Part shown: positions 22,016-32,938 of the stretch, piece after piece
Numbering within the stretch: position 1 is the stretch's first letter
Layout of the letters: each line of letters starts with the position of its first letter
Assembly (NCBI GenBank): GCA_922989275.2
Contig: OV277861.1
Coordinates: forward strand, 17,198,540-17,262,539
From: Gari tellinella
Taxonomy: Eukaryota > Mollusca > Bivalvia > Cardiida > Psammobiidae
Direction of reading: 5' to 3'
Length of the DNA: 64,000 nucleotides
Program-made: the position numbers and the translations under genes
Notes under the pieces: generated by a model
Told to the model about the DNA's origin: nothing
Seen by the model: the letters and a program-made list of their open reading frames with translations, nothing else
Database searches by the model: none

Positions 22016-22330
22016 TATGAAAAGTAGCTGTAAATTCAACAATGTATATATGTATAGCCTATATGACAAGTCACAGCTTAAGGCTGCCGAAAGCTACATA
22101 CTATCTTACTCACCGGCTGCTTAATTTATGTTAGACTGTACATCGATATCTGTCCTATGGCGTATTTAGTATATTGAATGGGAGATACATATATAAAGAC
22201 AGTCGCCTAATTATGCAAGTACAGATTCTACTCGTCTATGACTGACCGTGGTATCTAATGCTCATTGGAAAAGTGATACTAGTTAATTGAGAGTATACCA
22301 TTGGTAGAACTGTGTCTATTCCGTTATACA
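22016..22330. other. No supported feature
   Basis: Unique sequence upstream of LINE 2's 5' end. Confidence 0.4.
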
Positions 22331-22647
22331 TGTACAAAGGAGAAGACGTTATATACTGTCTCGTTTTAAAACGAAACGAAACGCAAACGCGTTGCAAAAA
22401 CATGTAGAAAATTATAAAGTTTTTTTATGTTATTTTTTTTAAAAATTCAACGATCGGAGTAGCAAACAGTTCATGGGGTTTCCCGACGTCTGACCTGGAC
22501 CCATACTGTTTGCAATGGACACGATACTTAATAATAGATATATAATATTTCTTAAGTCAGAACTTAAAATTCAAATTTGAAAAAAAAAAGCAGGTGACAA
22601 TTGTTTAAAATCGATGACGTCATGGAACCAGGCAGTGAAGGAGTTAA
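22330..22647. mobile_element. Family H / family P chimera
   Basis: H-like left part (acgaaacgcaaacgcgttgc), core S hairpin 22462-22513 heavily altered, then a P right end cagtgaaggagttaa at TTAA 22644-22647. Confidence 0.55.
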
Positions 22648-22825
22648 AGCATAATATATTATCAGTTACCTAGTTGCATTCGTCACATTTGATCAGGATT
22701 TCTAATGGCTCCAGCGGTATGTAAAAAGTTACAGTTACTGGTACATACAAATAACTAATGTTTATGCTAATTCTGGTCGCCAGTCTCTTTAAACAAATCT
22801 TGGAAAAGGTCAAGATTTTTTTCCG

Positions 22826-23072
22826 TTAACACATTCAACCCTAGCGACGAGTATACTCGTCATTAACAAACAGTGTACTAGAGAAGGTTACATTTGTCTT
22901 ATGCAAACAGTGTAGACCCTTATCAGAGGGCTCCTGTAGGAGCCCTCTTATAAGAGTCTGCACTGTTTGTAAATTTGCAATATATTGTTAAAATCAACCC
23001 TAAATAGTCATAAATGGACTAGACTTAATTGGAAATCGGAATTGCCAATTAAAGTTTCAAGGGTGAATGAGT
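22826..23072. mobile_element. Family I MITE
   Basis: TTAA 22826-22829, cattcaaccctagcgacgag, core S hairpin 22904-22969 (tip ggctcctgtaggagcc), tail aaatcaaccctaaatagtca, end gtttcaagggtgaatgag. Confidence 0.8.
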
Positions 23073-23149
23073 CTCCTCGACCGAGCCTTTCTGAGAAACT
23101 GATGTCAACATGATCTCAATTATGTGTGTACTTATTTCATAAACTATTT

Positions 23150-23340
23150 TAATGATGTAACTATGAATAGTGCGCTTGTCCTGTGCAAACAATGTAGACA
23201 TTGATTACAAGGCTCCTGAATGAGTCTTCTGATCAAGGTCTGCACTGTTTGTCACTTTTCAATTAATTGGGAAATTGGACTAGAATTTATTGGAAACAGA
23301 AATTGTTCATTTGAAGTTTCAAACTTGAATAAGTTTTACA
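23150..23340. mobile_element. Family I fragment
   Basis: Degraded core S hairpin 23185-23251 with the I tail (ggactagaatttattggaaa). Confidence 0.6.
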
Positions 23341-23396
23341 GCAAAATGTCTCATGAAACATGAACTCTCCGCAAAAGATAAGAAACGTTTATCATG

Positions 23397-23775
23397 TTAA
23401 CCCATTACTCATGTAGATACACTTTACACATTCAATTCATTTATTCCTGCGCTCGAGAAAATAGTTCCGCTGTACACAGTTATGTTTTCTGTTTCCTAGC
23501 AGGTAGTAACTTAACCCTTCCCCCCATAGAGGCGACTTTTAGCGAATCTGATTTATTCCTCCGCTAGAGAAAATAGTTCCAATTGAATCAGTCATGAATA
23601 TATATTATAGCAAATATTTTCTATATTCAATCACATAATAGCTTAAAGCAGGTTGAAAGTAAAGCAGAATGCGCCTAAATGATGCGCATTCTGCTTTACT
23701 TTCAATCTGCTTTAAGTCGTCACCTGTTTTCAAAACTAGAAACAGGCTATTGGGTAATGGGTTCAAGTGGTCAAC
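23397..23775. mobile_element. Nested pair of family A MITEs
   Basis: An outer A left half (23397-23510) is interrupted at the TTAA that opens its hairpin stem by a complete A copy, 23511-23764 (hairpin 23642-23716, right TTAA worn to TTCA). The outer copy resumes as aagtggtcaactgtctt. Confidence 0.75.
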
Positions 23776-23924
23776 TGTCTTGTTAACTTATTGTCAGACT
23801 ATATATTGAGTAAACGATTAACGACGTGAGACAACTTAAAGCATAGTGGAAATCAAATAAAGCTAAAACAAATATTTTCACTGGTTGTCACTCAAATGAA
23901 GAACCGTAAAACGTTATTTATTTT

Positions 23925-24060
23925 ACATTTTACCCTTTCATGGTCAAATTATTCGGGAGATTTATACCCCTTCGCCGCTTTATTGTCGTCTGTTTCAGTA
24001 TTGTTGTCTGCAAGACACGTTTCAAAGTTAGGTTTAAGGTACTTCGCATGTGCGCGTAGT
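23925..24060. mobile_element. Family P left half
   Basis: ccccttcgccgctttattgt, cgtctgtttcagtattgttg, and the gtttcaaagttaggtttaag stretch. No hairpin. The 96-codon ORF here has no domain. Confidence 0.5.
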
Positions 24061-24208
24061 TTCCATACGATTGTTATGAAACTTTTCATGAAGAATGATA
24101 ATAGCCTAAGAAACAATGTGTGTAAATATAGGCAAAATTTATCGTGTGGTTTGTCTTTAAGGTCTCTTTTTCTGACAAAAACCTAGAATTTTGATGATTT
24201 TATTTTTC

Positions 24209-24754
24209 TTAAAGGGACTCGCAACCGGATGGTGTACTTGTCAAAATAAAATAAAATACTCAAATAAAAGCAAATTTGTGGCATTATTTGGCTTCTGACA
24301 TTAAAAAAATATGATCAGTCCAAAAAAAGTCTCAAGAATCGTCACCGAATCTTAGATTTTTATATATTTTCCATCGTTTTTCTATACCGACTAGTAGACG
24401 GTAGAGTTGTTGTTGTTGCTTCTCTACACGGGCTCAGACATAAACACGAGCCGAATTACGAAGTTGTATGCACTTTCGATCGCTACACATTGAAATACGT
24501 TAAATCGATCCGAGATAAACGGATAGTTCCGTGGTCCATTGGTCTAAGCGGTTTCCCCTATTTTGCCTTCTGTCCGCCAATGCCGGGCCCCGGGTTCGAA
24601 TCCCACCAGAGACCAATATTTTTTTTTATTGAAATACATTTTTTTTAAACAGAATTTCTTATCCTAAACTAATTCTTTACCATTTATATAAGCGTTTGAC
24701 ACATATTTACAAATTACTATTTTTAATGCACCATCTGGTTGCGAGTCGCTTTAA
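24209..24754. mobile_element. Family L element, complete, containing a tRNA-like sequence
   Basis: TTAA at 24209-24212 and 24751-24754. Termini agggactcgcaaccggatgg and its inverted match ccatctggttgcgagtcgct. 546 bp long. A tRNA-like stretch sits at 24531-24615. Confidence 0.8.
24531..24615 (+). tRNA. tRNA-like sequence (pseudogene or SINE head)
   Basis: Box A-like tggtctaagcgg and box B gggttcgaatccc, partly pairing ends (tggtc / gacca), length 85 nt suggesting a long variable arm (Leu/Ser type), and a T9 run 24619-24627 as a pol III stop. Stems are imperfect, so function is doubtful. Confidence 0.45.
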
Positions 24755-25400
24755 AAATGAATAAAGCTAATGACTATAATTCTCGCCCAATAAGTAGTCC
24801 ACAACATGCATTACAAGAAACGCTAAAAACAGTTTGAGTAAAGGTATTCAGAAAGATGTTTAAATTTTGCAAAATGCTAAAAAATTGAATTACAAAAAAC
24901 TGACTCATTCAATGTATATTTGTTTTCATTTTATTCAAATACTCGTATATGGTTGATGAACTAGTCAGTCTGAAAAAATTAGAAAATATTACAGTCAGGA
25001 TTTGTTGTAATAACATATTTTCTTATTAAAATGTGGGATATTTGTTGTTTAGATACAGTTACCTACCTTAGAATTAAAACTTTGTCATTAAAATGCATTA
25101 TTATTTATTCATGGACTTGCATACAAGGTTTATTATATTGTTTTAACATAATTATAATGGGCAATATCGATCTTGAAAAGGTTAGCGTATTGATAAGTTT
25201 CAAAGTGTGGCTTTATAGTTCGATCATATCGTGTACATGTATACCGATTTAATTAACTTGTAAGTCATTAAACTAAAACGTACAGGTAAGTGGACATATA
25301 CTTGGACCGTAAACATCACTAGTTCTAATCAACGAAGACTAAAAATAACATGTCTCTTGATTACTGCGTTATGGATTGACAAGTCAATAAATCGGACACT
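24755..25400. other. No supported feature
   Basis: AT-rich. A 73-codon ORF (from 25031) of hydrophobic composition has no recognisable domain. Confidence 0.4.
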
Positions 25401-25410
25401 TAAAAAAAAT

Positions 25411-25490
25411 ATTTGGATCGGATGGGTCTCGAACCTATGACCTTTGGATTGTTAGTCAACCACTATACTAACTGCGCTATGAAGGATATT
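25411..25490 (-). tRNA. tRNA-like sequence on the minus strand
   Basis: Minus strand reads tagcgcagttagtatagtgg (box A) and ggttcgagaccc (box B), loop ctaacaa suggesting anticodon AAC, then T-rich sequence (A8 on +). The acceptor stem does not pair, so it is a pseudogene or SINE head. Confidence 0.45.
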
Positions 25491-25589
25491 ATACTCAATC
25501 GTATCAACATTTCCTTTATATAAATTTTCTAGTATAAGCACACGTACGAAAAAAGTCTATGTCGTCAAGACGCATATCCGCTCGCCCGC

Positions 25590-25755
25590 AAGACTGACTT
25601 CCGTGAGCGAAAGGCCTTAATGCAATATGACTGACGAAATTTCAAAACGAGTATCAAGCAGTATGGATCCTGATCAGACGACGCGTTACGATCAGGATCA
25701 AAACTGTTTGCAAATGCGCTTTTTAAGCGTCGTTGAGAGTGAAAGGGTTACTTGC
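25590..25755. mobile_element. Family P right half with core S
   Basis: ttcaaaacgagtatcaagca, hairpin 25653-25711 shortened at the tip, then gagagtgaaagggtta. Confidence 0.65.
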
Positions 25756-26520
25756 ATCGGCTTTTTGTATAGTTTTTTGTAAACAGGGAAGAAATGATAC
25801 CCGGGTCTGATCAGATACCATAGTGTTTGACACTTGTTTGTAAAGCTTACTTTGTAAATATGTTGCAGACAGTAATAATGAAGCAGACGACAATATGGCG
25901 GGGAATGAGTAAAGACCTCGCGATTTTGTCAATGAAAGGGTGGATAGGAAAGACAAGAAATATCTTTAAAAAAGATATTCAGCGGAATGGGTGGTGGAAT
26001 TCATGCTGTAGATGGGTGTGCAAAATTGTATGAAATTGGGTTTTTTCAAAGAATTGTAATAAGCAAAAAATACACATTCAAGGATAACTATAACTCTGAC
26101 TAAAAAACTATAAATGTACAGAAATGCAAAACAATAATATAACCCGTATCCTAGCTACTGGTAGGAGATCCTCAGATTAAACTACTGTTCTATATATCAA
26201 ACTTCATTCATGGGGAGTTTCTTGAAACAAACTATAACTAAATAAACTGTGCATGCCCTTTAACACCTCACTCTTGTAAATAAATGATGAAACAACACAA
26301 TTGTGTTTAACTCACTTGAGGTCATTTATTATATTGCTATCAATGTATGGTAAATTTGAACAAATAGTTAACAATTAAAATAAATTGGTAGTAAAACCAT
26401 TATTTAACAAAACACCTAGCTGCCACTGTGTATCTATAAATAGACATCTTCTATCATATCTTAAAATAGAAACATCAGTACTACACACTGCCTCAGAGCA
26501 TAAACCAGCCAGGCTAATTA
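25756..26520. other. P-like remnants, then unique sequence
   Basis: gcagacgacaatatggcggg near 25882 is a P right end. After about 25930 nothing is recognised. Confidence 0.4.
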
Positions 26521-26712
26521 CAGGGCTCCAGATAAGAGGGGAGTAAACAGAACAAATCTAACATTTTCTCACTCAATTCAGCACCAAAACCTATGGTGTT
26601 ACCACTCATTTTTATCGTCTCGAAGAGACAATTCAAATGAGTAGGACACCATAGGGTTTAATCCACAAATAAAGTTTTTAAGTTTTGAAATAATTCTCTT
26701 ATCTGGAGCCCT
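26521..26712. mobile_element. Family B MITE, complete
   Basis: Ends cagggctccagataagaggg and tcttatctggagccctg. Hairpin about 26591-26656 with several mismatches. Confidence 0.85.
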
Positions 26713-26889
26713 GGCTACTATCCAATCAGACAAATCAGTTTCAACAGGTGCTCTTAATTCTAAATTTCTGATCAAATATGATTGGTTGAAATGTTTGTCT
26801 AAATAAAAATGTAGGTCTAAATAGATAATAGGCAGCTCCGCTGAAAAAACGTCTTCCATCCTTGTCATGAGCTATTGTGATAACAGTGT

Positions 26890-27115
26890 TAACCCTTAGT
26901 ATGCTTAATTGTCGTCTGCTTCAAATATATCATCTGCGAAACAAAAGTTATTTGAAAACAATTTGGACCCTGATCTGACGCCGCATAATGCGGCGTCTGG
27001 TCAAATCTCAATTTTTTTATAATAATAATAATAATAATCTAAATTCAAAAATACCTCAAATTTAAGATTAAGAAATAAAAGCAGACAACATTTTTTAACT
27101 GTCTTCTACATAGAA
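26890..27115. mobile_element. Family P MITE
   Basis: ttaacccttagtatgcttaa, gtcgtctgcttcaaatatat, core S hairpin 26955-27013, a (taa)n run 27018-27037, then aaagcagacaacatttttta. Confidence 0.65.
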
Positions 27116-27239
27116 TTCCCCAAGATAAAGTCAATATAAGAACGTGTGGCAAATCCGGTACAATACAACATTATAGAATACCTTTCTGAAAAATATCGAT
27201 CAAATGAACCTAAATTTAAGTTTTCCAATAGTTTTGATT

Positions 27240-27380
27240 TTAAACCCTTTGTTTGCCGATTGCTACTTGATTAGTATTAGCAGATAGTAAATAGACTCGG
27301 ATCAGATGCCGAGTGTCTCGGCGTCTGGTCAGAATCCAAACTGTTTTTTCTAATTCTTCAGCAGACGCTAAATAAGTGGG
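27240..27380. mobile_element. Core S hairpin in P-like remnant
   Basis: Hairpin 27287-27346, tip gatgccgagtgtctcggcgt, preceded by taaaccctttgtttgccg. Confidence 0.6.
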
Positions 27381-27427
27381 TCTAATGTTAGTATAAATAT
27401 AAATAGCTTACGTGTCTAATAAACAAT

Positions 27428-27913
27428 TTAACCCCTTACTCAATAGCCTGTTTCTGTGTTAGAAGACAGGTGACCAATTAAAGCAGGTTGACCGTATGCG
27501 CATTCTGCTTTACTTTCAGTCTGCTTTAACCCTTTACCCAATAGCCTGTTTCTACTTAAAATATGTGACTATATAAAGCAGGTTGAAAGTTAAGCAGAAT
27601 GCGCCTTAAGGCGCATTCTGCTTTACTTTCAGCCTGCTTTAAGCTACCATCTGCTAGAATAAAAAATATTTCATATGATACATATTCAAAACTGTATAAA
27701 TTATAACTTTTTTCTTCAGCGGAGGAATGAACTGAATGCGATAAAAGGCGTTTCTATTGGGGAGAGGGTTAAGTTATCATCTGCTACAGAATATAGAAGA
27801 TATTTCGTATGATGCATATTCATGACTGTATAAAGTGGAACTATATTATCTTCGGTGGAAGAATAAATTAAATGCGTAAAATGAGTATGTGTATCAATGA
27901 AGTAATGGGTTAA
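27428..27913. mobile_element. Nested family A MITEs: outer copy 27428-27913
   Basis: Outer TTAA 27428-27431 and 27910-27913. It is split at the TTAA closing its hairpin (27526-27529) by a complete A copy reaching 27769-27772. The inner hairpin, 27573-27643, is close to perfect. Confidence 0.85.
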
Positions 27914-28185
27914 ACCAGGGATACTTTATTAGATGTTTATATTGTCCCTGGTTAAACAAAGCCAAATCGTGAAAAATATTTGGCCAGCCAGAAACCTATT
28001 CGTCGATTATTGATGTGTCTTGTGACATTAATATGTCAATAATCACTATTCAATATGCTTTGTCTATAATAGTATAGATTTCTCTTTTACATTTTACCTC
28101 GCTTAAATATAATTGCGCCATCTGTTCAATTTGGTGTTTCTTTTCAACCCTACGCTGCTTTTCTTCGAGTCCATTGATTAATGGC

Positions 28186-28213
28186 AAACAGTTCTGTTCT
28201 GTTCTGTTCTGTT
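28186..28213 (+). repeat. (TTCTG)n tract
   Basis: gttctgttctgttctgttct, similar to the LINE-tail-like stretch near 10650. Confidence 0.7.
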
Positions 28214-28407
28214 CTTATTCAACTCAACTCAACTGTACATGTATCCCAATTTCCCTATACATGTATATAGCAGTGTGCAAAAGAATATCTTTATTAACCT
28301 ATATGCGCCGAATGGATTCTTCCATGCTTATATATTGGATTAGTCCAGTTTTTGTATAAGGAAGCCTGGTCTAAATTTCGTTTGTTTTATATTTAAATTC
28401 TTATCCG

Positions 28408-28459
28408 CAAACAGTGTAGACTCATAATGCGGTGTCTAATCAGAGTCTACATTGTTTGT
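28408..28459. repeat. Core S hairpin, shortened
   Basis: caaacagtgtagactc pairs with gagtctacattgtttg, followed by tagacgctaggca, as near 5030 and 44570. Confidence 0.65.
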
Positions 28460-28513
28460 CTATGCCCCTTTAATTAGACGCTAGGCACATATGGGTTTCG
28501 ATTATTTATTATA

Positions 28514-29056
28514 TGTATAGCGCTCTTTTCACACATGAATCGTGAGCCTCTAGTACTAGAGAGTTAGGTCAAACCAAGTTGGTCATGTGGCAATTCCACC
28601 TGAAAGCACTCGGATTAATTTTGATTGTGACAATATAATGTAGAGTGAAATATGTGTTAACGGCCACTCGAATGATATATTGCCTTTAACCCTTTACCCA
28701 ATAACCTGTTTATAACATGTGATTACTTAAAGCAGGTTGAAAGTAAAGCAGAATGCGCCTACAGGCGCATTCTGCTTTACTTTCAGCCTGCTTTAAACAA
28801 TTATCTGCTATGATATAGAAAAATATGTATCAGGTAAATGTTCATGATGGTATAAATTTGAGCTATTTTCTTTAGCGGTGGAATATATCAAATACGCTAA
28901 AAGTCGCTTCTATTGGGAAAAGGGTTAAAGGGCAAAAGTAATGCAAAAAATTCCATTAGGAACTTTTGGTATTAGTTTTACCCTTCCTTAAACTGCTATA
29001 TTTTGTTTAAGCTAACCAATTCATTATGCATTGAGTGGCTGCTTAAAACAGGTTGC
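28514..29056. repeat. Direct duplication, copy 1 (with a family A insertion)
   Basis: From tgtatagcgctcttttcaca to ggctgcttaaaacaggttgc. It matches 29081-29429 closely except for the A element and a short length change near 28555. Confidence 0.85.
28686..28928. mobile_element. Family A MITE with known empty site
   Basis: TTAA 28686-28689 and 28925-28928, ends ccctttacccaataacc and gggaaaaggg. Hairpin about 28728-28796 with tip gcgcctacaggcgc. The uninterrupted homologous site is 29298-29301. Confidence 0.95.
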
Positions 29057-29080
29057 ACAGTTATCAGATTTATATGTACA

Positions 29081-29429
29081 TGTATAGCACTCTTTTCACA
29101 CATGAATTGTGCGTTCAATTGCGTGGTCATGAAATTGTAAGCCACTAGTACTAGAGAGTTAGGTCAAACCTATTTGGTCATGTGGCAATTCCACCTGAAA
29201 GCACTCGGATTAATTTTGATTGTGACAATATAATGTTTATGTGTTAAACGGCCACTCAAATGATAAGGCATGGATATCGCCAAACAAAATATTGGCTTTA
29301 AGGGCAAAAATAATGCAAAAAAACTCCATTAGGAACTTTTAGTATTAGTTTTACCCTTCCTTAAACTGCTATATTTTGTTTAAGCTAACCAATTCATTAT
29401 GCATTGAGTGGCTGCTTAAAACAGGTTGC
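29081..29429. repeat. Direct duplication, copy 2 (empty site)
   Basis: Second copy of the unit. attggctttaagggcaaaaa at 29291-29310 keeps one TTAA where copy 1 has the family A insertion. Confidence 0.85.
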
Positions 29430-29850
29430 TCACTGGGAAACGAACTCTCTGTTACCTCATTTTTCCGATCCTTTCAGCGCCAGGGATTACAATGACATGT
29501 GTGTCCGCAGGCAGTTGTTGGTCACGCTTCATTTAAGTGTGACAGGCACGCAGTACACAAGAGAACATACTACCTGCAAAATTGACCTGCAAACATTGTG
29601 GTATCGACCAAGGTGGTTGTATCGACTGATTTTTGGTACCGTTTACGTGCAGCTTGAAAGCATGATTAAGATTTACTTTAAATGATTGGCAGTTGCAAAC
29701 AGTTTCACCTTTGTATCGAGGTCAGTCTCCGGATGTCTACAGTCTTATTAGATTATCTATCGGATAAAGAACAAATTACAAGCATCTTGCAAACGACAAT
29801 AGTAAAGGCTTTAAGCAAACGACAATAAAGCGGTGAAGGGATAAAACTCT
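29430..29850. other. Unique sequence, then P-like right remnant
   Basis: A 93-codon ORF (29404-29685) begins inside the duplication and shows no domain. After 29690, caaacagtttcacc... and gcaaacgacaataaagcggt resemble family P. Confidence 0.35.
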
Positions 29851-30038
29851 TCCGAATAATTAGATCATGAGAAAGAGTTTTAAGCATTAAGAGTTTTACA
29901 ACGAACGCCATTTTGAAAAATTTGTTAAACATGTAGAAAAGCCTGGAGAATCTGTCAATAAATCAATACATGTAAATGTATTTTAAAAAAAAAGCTGCAA
30001 TTTCTACATTTTGATAGGTTGCGTTTGCGTTTCGCGTG

Positions 30039-30291
30039 TTAAACACATTACCCAATAGCCAGTTTCTAGTTTTGCAGATATGTGACCACTTTAAGCAGGT
30101 TTAAAGCAAAGCAGAATGCGCCTTAAGGCACATTCTGCTTTACTTTCAGCCTGCTTTAAGCTACCCTTGGTTAGGATATAGAATAGTTTTCTTATAGTGC
30201 ATTTTCATGACTGTATGAATTGGAACTATTTTCTTCTGTGGATGAATACATTTAATGCGCTAAAAGTCGCTTCTATTTGGAAAAGGGTTAA
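30039..30291. mobile_element. Family A MITE, complete
   Basis: TTAA 30039-30042 and 30288-30291, hairpin 30089-30160. Its right TTAA is also the left TTAA of the next element. Confidence 0.8.
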
Positions 30292-30490
30292 CCCTTTCGT
30301 CGTCAATGACGCCAAACGTTGGGCGCGTTTGCAAAAAATTTGAATGGCGTCTGATCAGGATCGAAACTGTTTGACACTCATTTTGAAATAAAGTCGTTCA
30401 TCAGTCACACTAATTCACATTTAAATTTTGAACAATATTACAGACTACAATATTGAAGCTGACGATAGTATGGCGGTGAACGGGTAAAAA
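30288..30490. mobile_element. Family P MITE sharing a TTAA with the preceding A
   Basis: ttaaccctttcgtcgtcaat to gatagtatggcggtgaacgg. Core S is halved (tggcgtctgatcaggatcga). Confidence 0.7.
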
Positions 30491-30571
30491 ACTCACGATT
30501 AATTTGACAGTGAAAGGATTAAATCATGGGAAAGAATAACGTCTTCTTAACTTTATTAAATATTTCCTCAC

Positions 30572-30823
30572 TTAACCCTTTCCCCAATAGAAGCGCCTTT
30601 GAACGTATTTGATTTATTCCTCCGCTGAAGAAAATAGTTCCAATGTATACAGACGTAAACGTGTAACAAACGAATTTTTTTCTAAATCCTAGCAGATGGT
30701 AGCTTAAAGCATGCTGAAAATAAAGCAGAATGTGCCTAAGGGCACATTCTGCTTTATTTTCAACCTGCTTTAAGTGGTCACCTGTATTCAAAACTAGAAA
30801 CAGGCTATTGGGTAAAGGGTTAA
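30572..30823. mobile_element. Family A MITE, complete, minus orientation
   Basis: TTAA 30572-30575 and 30820-30823, hairpin 30703-30774 with the paired-change tip tgtgcctaagggcaca. The 102-codon minus ORF across it is an artefact. Confidence 0.85.
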
Positions 30824-31084
30824 GCATATGTAGCTAACTCCACCCACCATATATCACTACGGTAGCCATTTCCCTCTATCCCAGAATAGGGATACGAATA
30901 GCTTTATTAATTTGCCTAATAAAAAAGTAATAATGTATCAGTTAGGACAGCGCAGTGGTTTCGTGCTGCACGAGGATCATGCTTATCGCAAGTCCCAAAA
31001 TATATGATAAAATCAAAGAAATACACATTAAAAATTGAAGTAAACCAGATAAAAGTAAACTCACTACAATCGCACGTAATACAT
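30824..31084. other. No supported feature
   Basis: Unique sequence. An 89-codon minus ORF (30942-31211) is partly hydrophobic but without a domain. Confidence 0.35.
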
Positions 31085-31452
31085 CAGTAGCATGTTCAGT
31101 AAAGAAACCGATGTCCATCGATTGCGAGTTGGCTACTGGTCTGAAATACAGTGGAGAAAACGTAATTATTTCGCGCATACGCATCGCTACTGTAGCGCAT
31201 TCAATTACCACTGTTTGCTGTTTAGGTAAGCAGTGTGTGCCCCTTGTGCAGCGTGCAGAGTATATACACGTAGTAGAGAAAACGTTTTCCCTTCCAAATA
31301 ACCCCGGTTACGCTTAAACTACTATTTTCATTGCAAACAGTTTGTAGCCAGAACAGACGCCGGGTAACCCGGCGTCTGATCAGGCTCCAAACTGTTTACC
31401 ATGCACTCAGATTAAAACTGGTAGTCTGAATTGTCAAAATGTTGTCATTTTT
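31085..31452. mobile_element. Repeated segment plus family H MITE (3' truncated)
   Basis: 31090-31260 matches 1715-2090 in rearranged order. H-type sequence follows (gagaaaacgttttcccttcc) with core S hairpin 31333-31397 (tip gccgggtaacccggc). The H end is cut by the next element at 31453. Confidence 0.7.
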
Positions 31453-32590
31453 AGCTCGACTTTTTCGAAAAGTCGAGCTATTGTCGTCACCCTGTCGTCT
31501 GCGTCTGCGTCGGTTAAGTTTTTTTGCTTAAGGGTTTTGTAAGAGTTGATTTCTCAATAACTATCAAAGGTTTCCATTTGAAACTTGGAATAGTTGTTCA
31601 GTATCAAAAGGGCAACTCATAACAACAAGACAGGTAACCATGGGATTTGTCATTTTAGAGTTATTGCCCTTGTTTTATTTACTTAAAAAATGTAAATTAA
31701 CATATCGAAATAACTATGAAAGATATTAACTTGAAACTTGGAATACTTGTTCAGTATCAAAAGGGCAACTCATTACAACAAGACAGGTAACCCTGAGGTT
31801 TGTGTGTCCAGAGTTTTTGCCCTTGTTTTATTTACTTAAAAGTTTTAAATTAATATATCTAAATAACAATGAAAGATATAAACTTGAAACTTTGATTACT
31901 TGTTAAGTATCAAAAGGACAACTCATTACAACTCATTACGACAAGATAGGTTACTCTGTGAATTGTAATTCCAGAGTAGTTGCCCTTGATTTATTTACGT
32001 AAAACTTGTAAATTGAAATATCTTTATAACTGTCAAAGGTATTAACTTGAAACTTTAAATACTTGCGTTATATCAAAAGGACAACTCATTCAAACAAGAA
32101 AGGTGACCGGGATGTGCCATTCCAGAGCTATTGTCCTTCTTTTTATTTACATCAAACTGAAATTTCTCATTAATTACCATAGGTATAAACTTTACTTGAA
32201 ACTTTAAATACTTGTTAAGTGTCTAAAGGACAACTCATAACAAGAAGGCAGGTAACCATGGGTTTTGAGGTTCCAGAGTAATTGCCCTTGTTTTGACTTT
32301 TTAGAATTCAAATAAATTTCTCAATAATTACCATAGTTATTAACTTGAAACTGAATACTTGTTCAGTTTCAACTTTGAATACTTGTTCAGTTTCAAAAGG
32401 GCATCACCTTTCAACAAAGCAGATAACCATGGGATTTGTCGTTGCAGAGTTATTGCCCTTGTTTGACTAAGAATTTGTATATGAAATTATTCAGTAACTG
32501 TTAACAATTATTAATTTCAAACTTCCAATATATTTGATACTATGTTTGTATTATGTAAGGCCAACTGCTAACAGGCAACCGAAGTACCGA
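31453..32590 (+). mobile_element. Tandem-core element, second type
   Basis: Starts with perfect hairpin agctcgacttt/aaagtcgagct (31453-31479) and a cgtctgcgtctgcg block. About six core units of roughly 153 bp follow (cagtatcaaaagggcaact at 31600 and 31752, decaying to about 32470). No 3' hairpin was found. Same architecture as the agctcacctg elements. Confidence 0.65.
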
Positions 32591-32620
32591 CACTGACCCT
32601 TCATATGTACCCATTTTACA

Positions 32621-32660
32621 CCCCCCCCCCCCTTGGGTGTGTGGGGTGGGGGTGGAGGAG
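32621..32660. repeat. C-rich/G-rich homopolymer stretch
   Basis: A run of about 14 C followed by gtgtggggtgggggtgg. Confidence 0.8.
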
Positions 32661-32724
32661 CAACTCTCGGTGCATATCATGTTCAAGAAACATTCCTGTT
32701 CATCAAGAAACATTCCTGTGTAAA

Positions 32725-32815
32725 ACTCCCCTAGTCAGGGTCCAAGGTTATAAAGCGTTTGAGTCTGAGTGTCTTCTCAAGCATTTGATTGGTCAGATTT
32801 GATTCAAGGCCCAAG
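32725..32815. mobile_element. Family M left half
   Basis: ataaagcgtttgagtctgag and tctcaagcatttgattggtc match 63780-63830. The other arm is missing. Confidence 0.55.
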
Positions 32816-32867
32816 AACGACTTTATACTCAACTGAAAAGCTTAATAAGTTATTACCTTGGACTCTG

Positions 32868-32938
32868 GCCGCTGGTCCGGCGTTGGATTGGACTCACGAC
32901 CCCTGGCACCGCAGTCGAGCGCGTTATTGCTCGACCAT
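32868..32938 (-). tRNA. Weak tRNA-like sequence
   Basis: The minus strand has tggtcgagcaataacgcgct and ggtcgtgagtccaa, loosely like boxes A and B. Stems are poor. Could be chance or an old SINE. Confidence 0.25.

Noticed and set aside
29404..29685. 93-codon ORF as a small gene
   Set aside because: Its start is part of the duplicated segment and no domain or splice context supports it.
31453..32590. CRISPR-like regularly spaced repeats
   Set aside because: Whole units repeat, with no short repeat/unique spacer pattern; the context is an animal genome.
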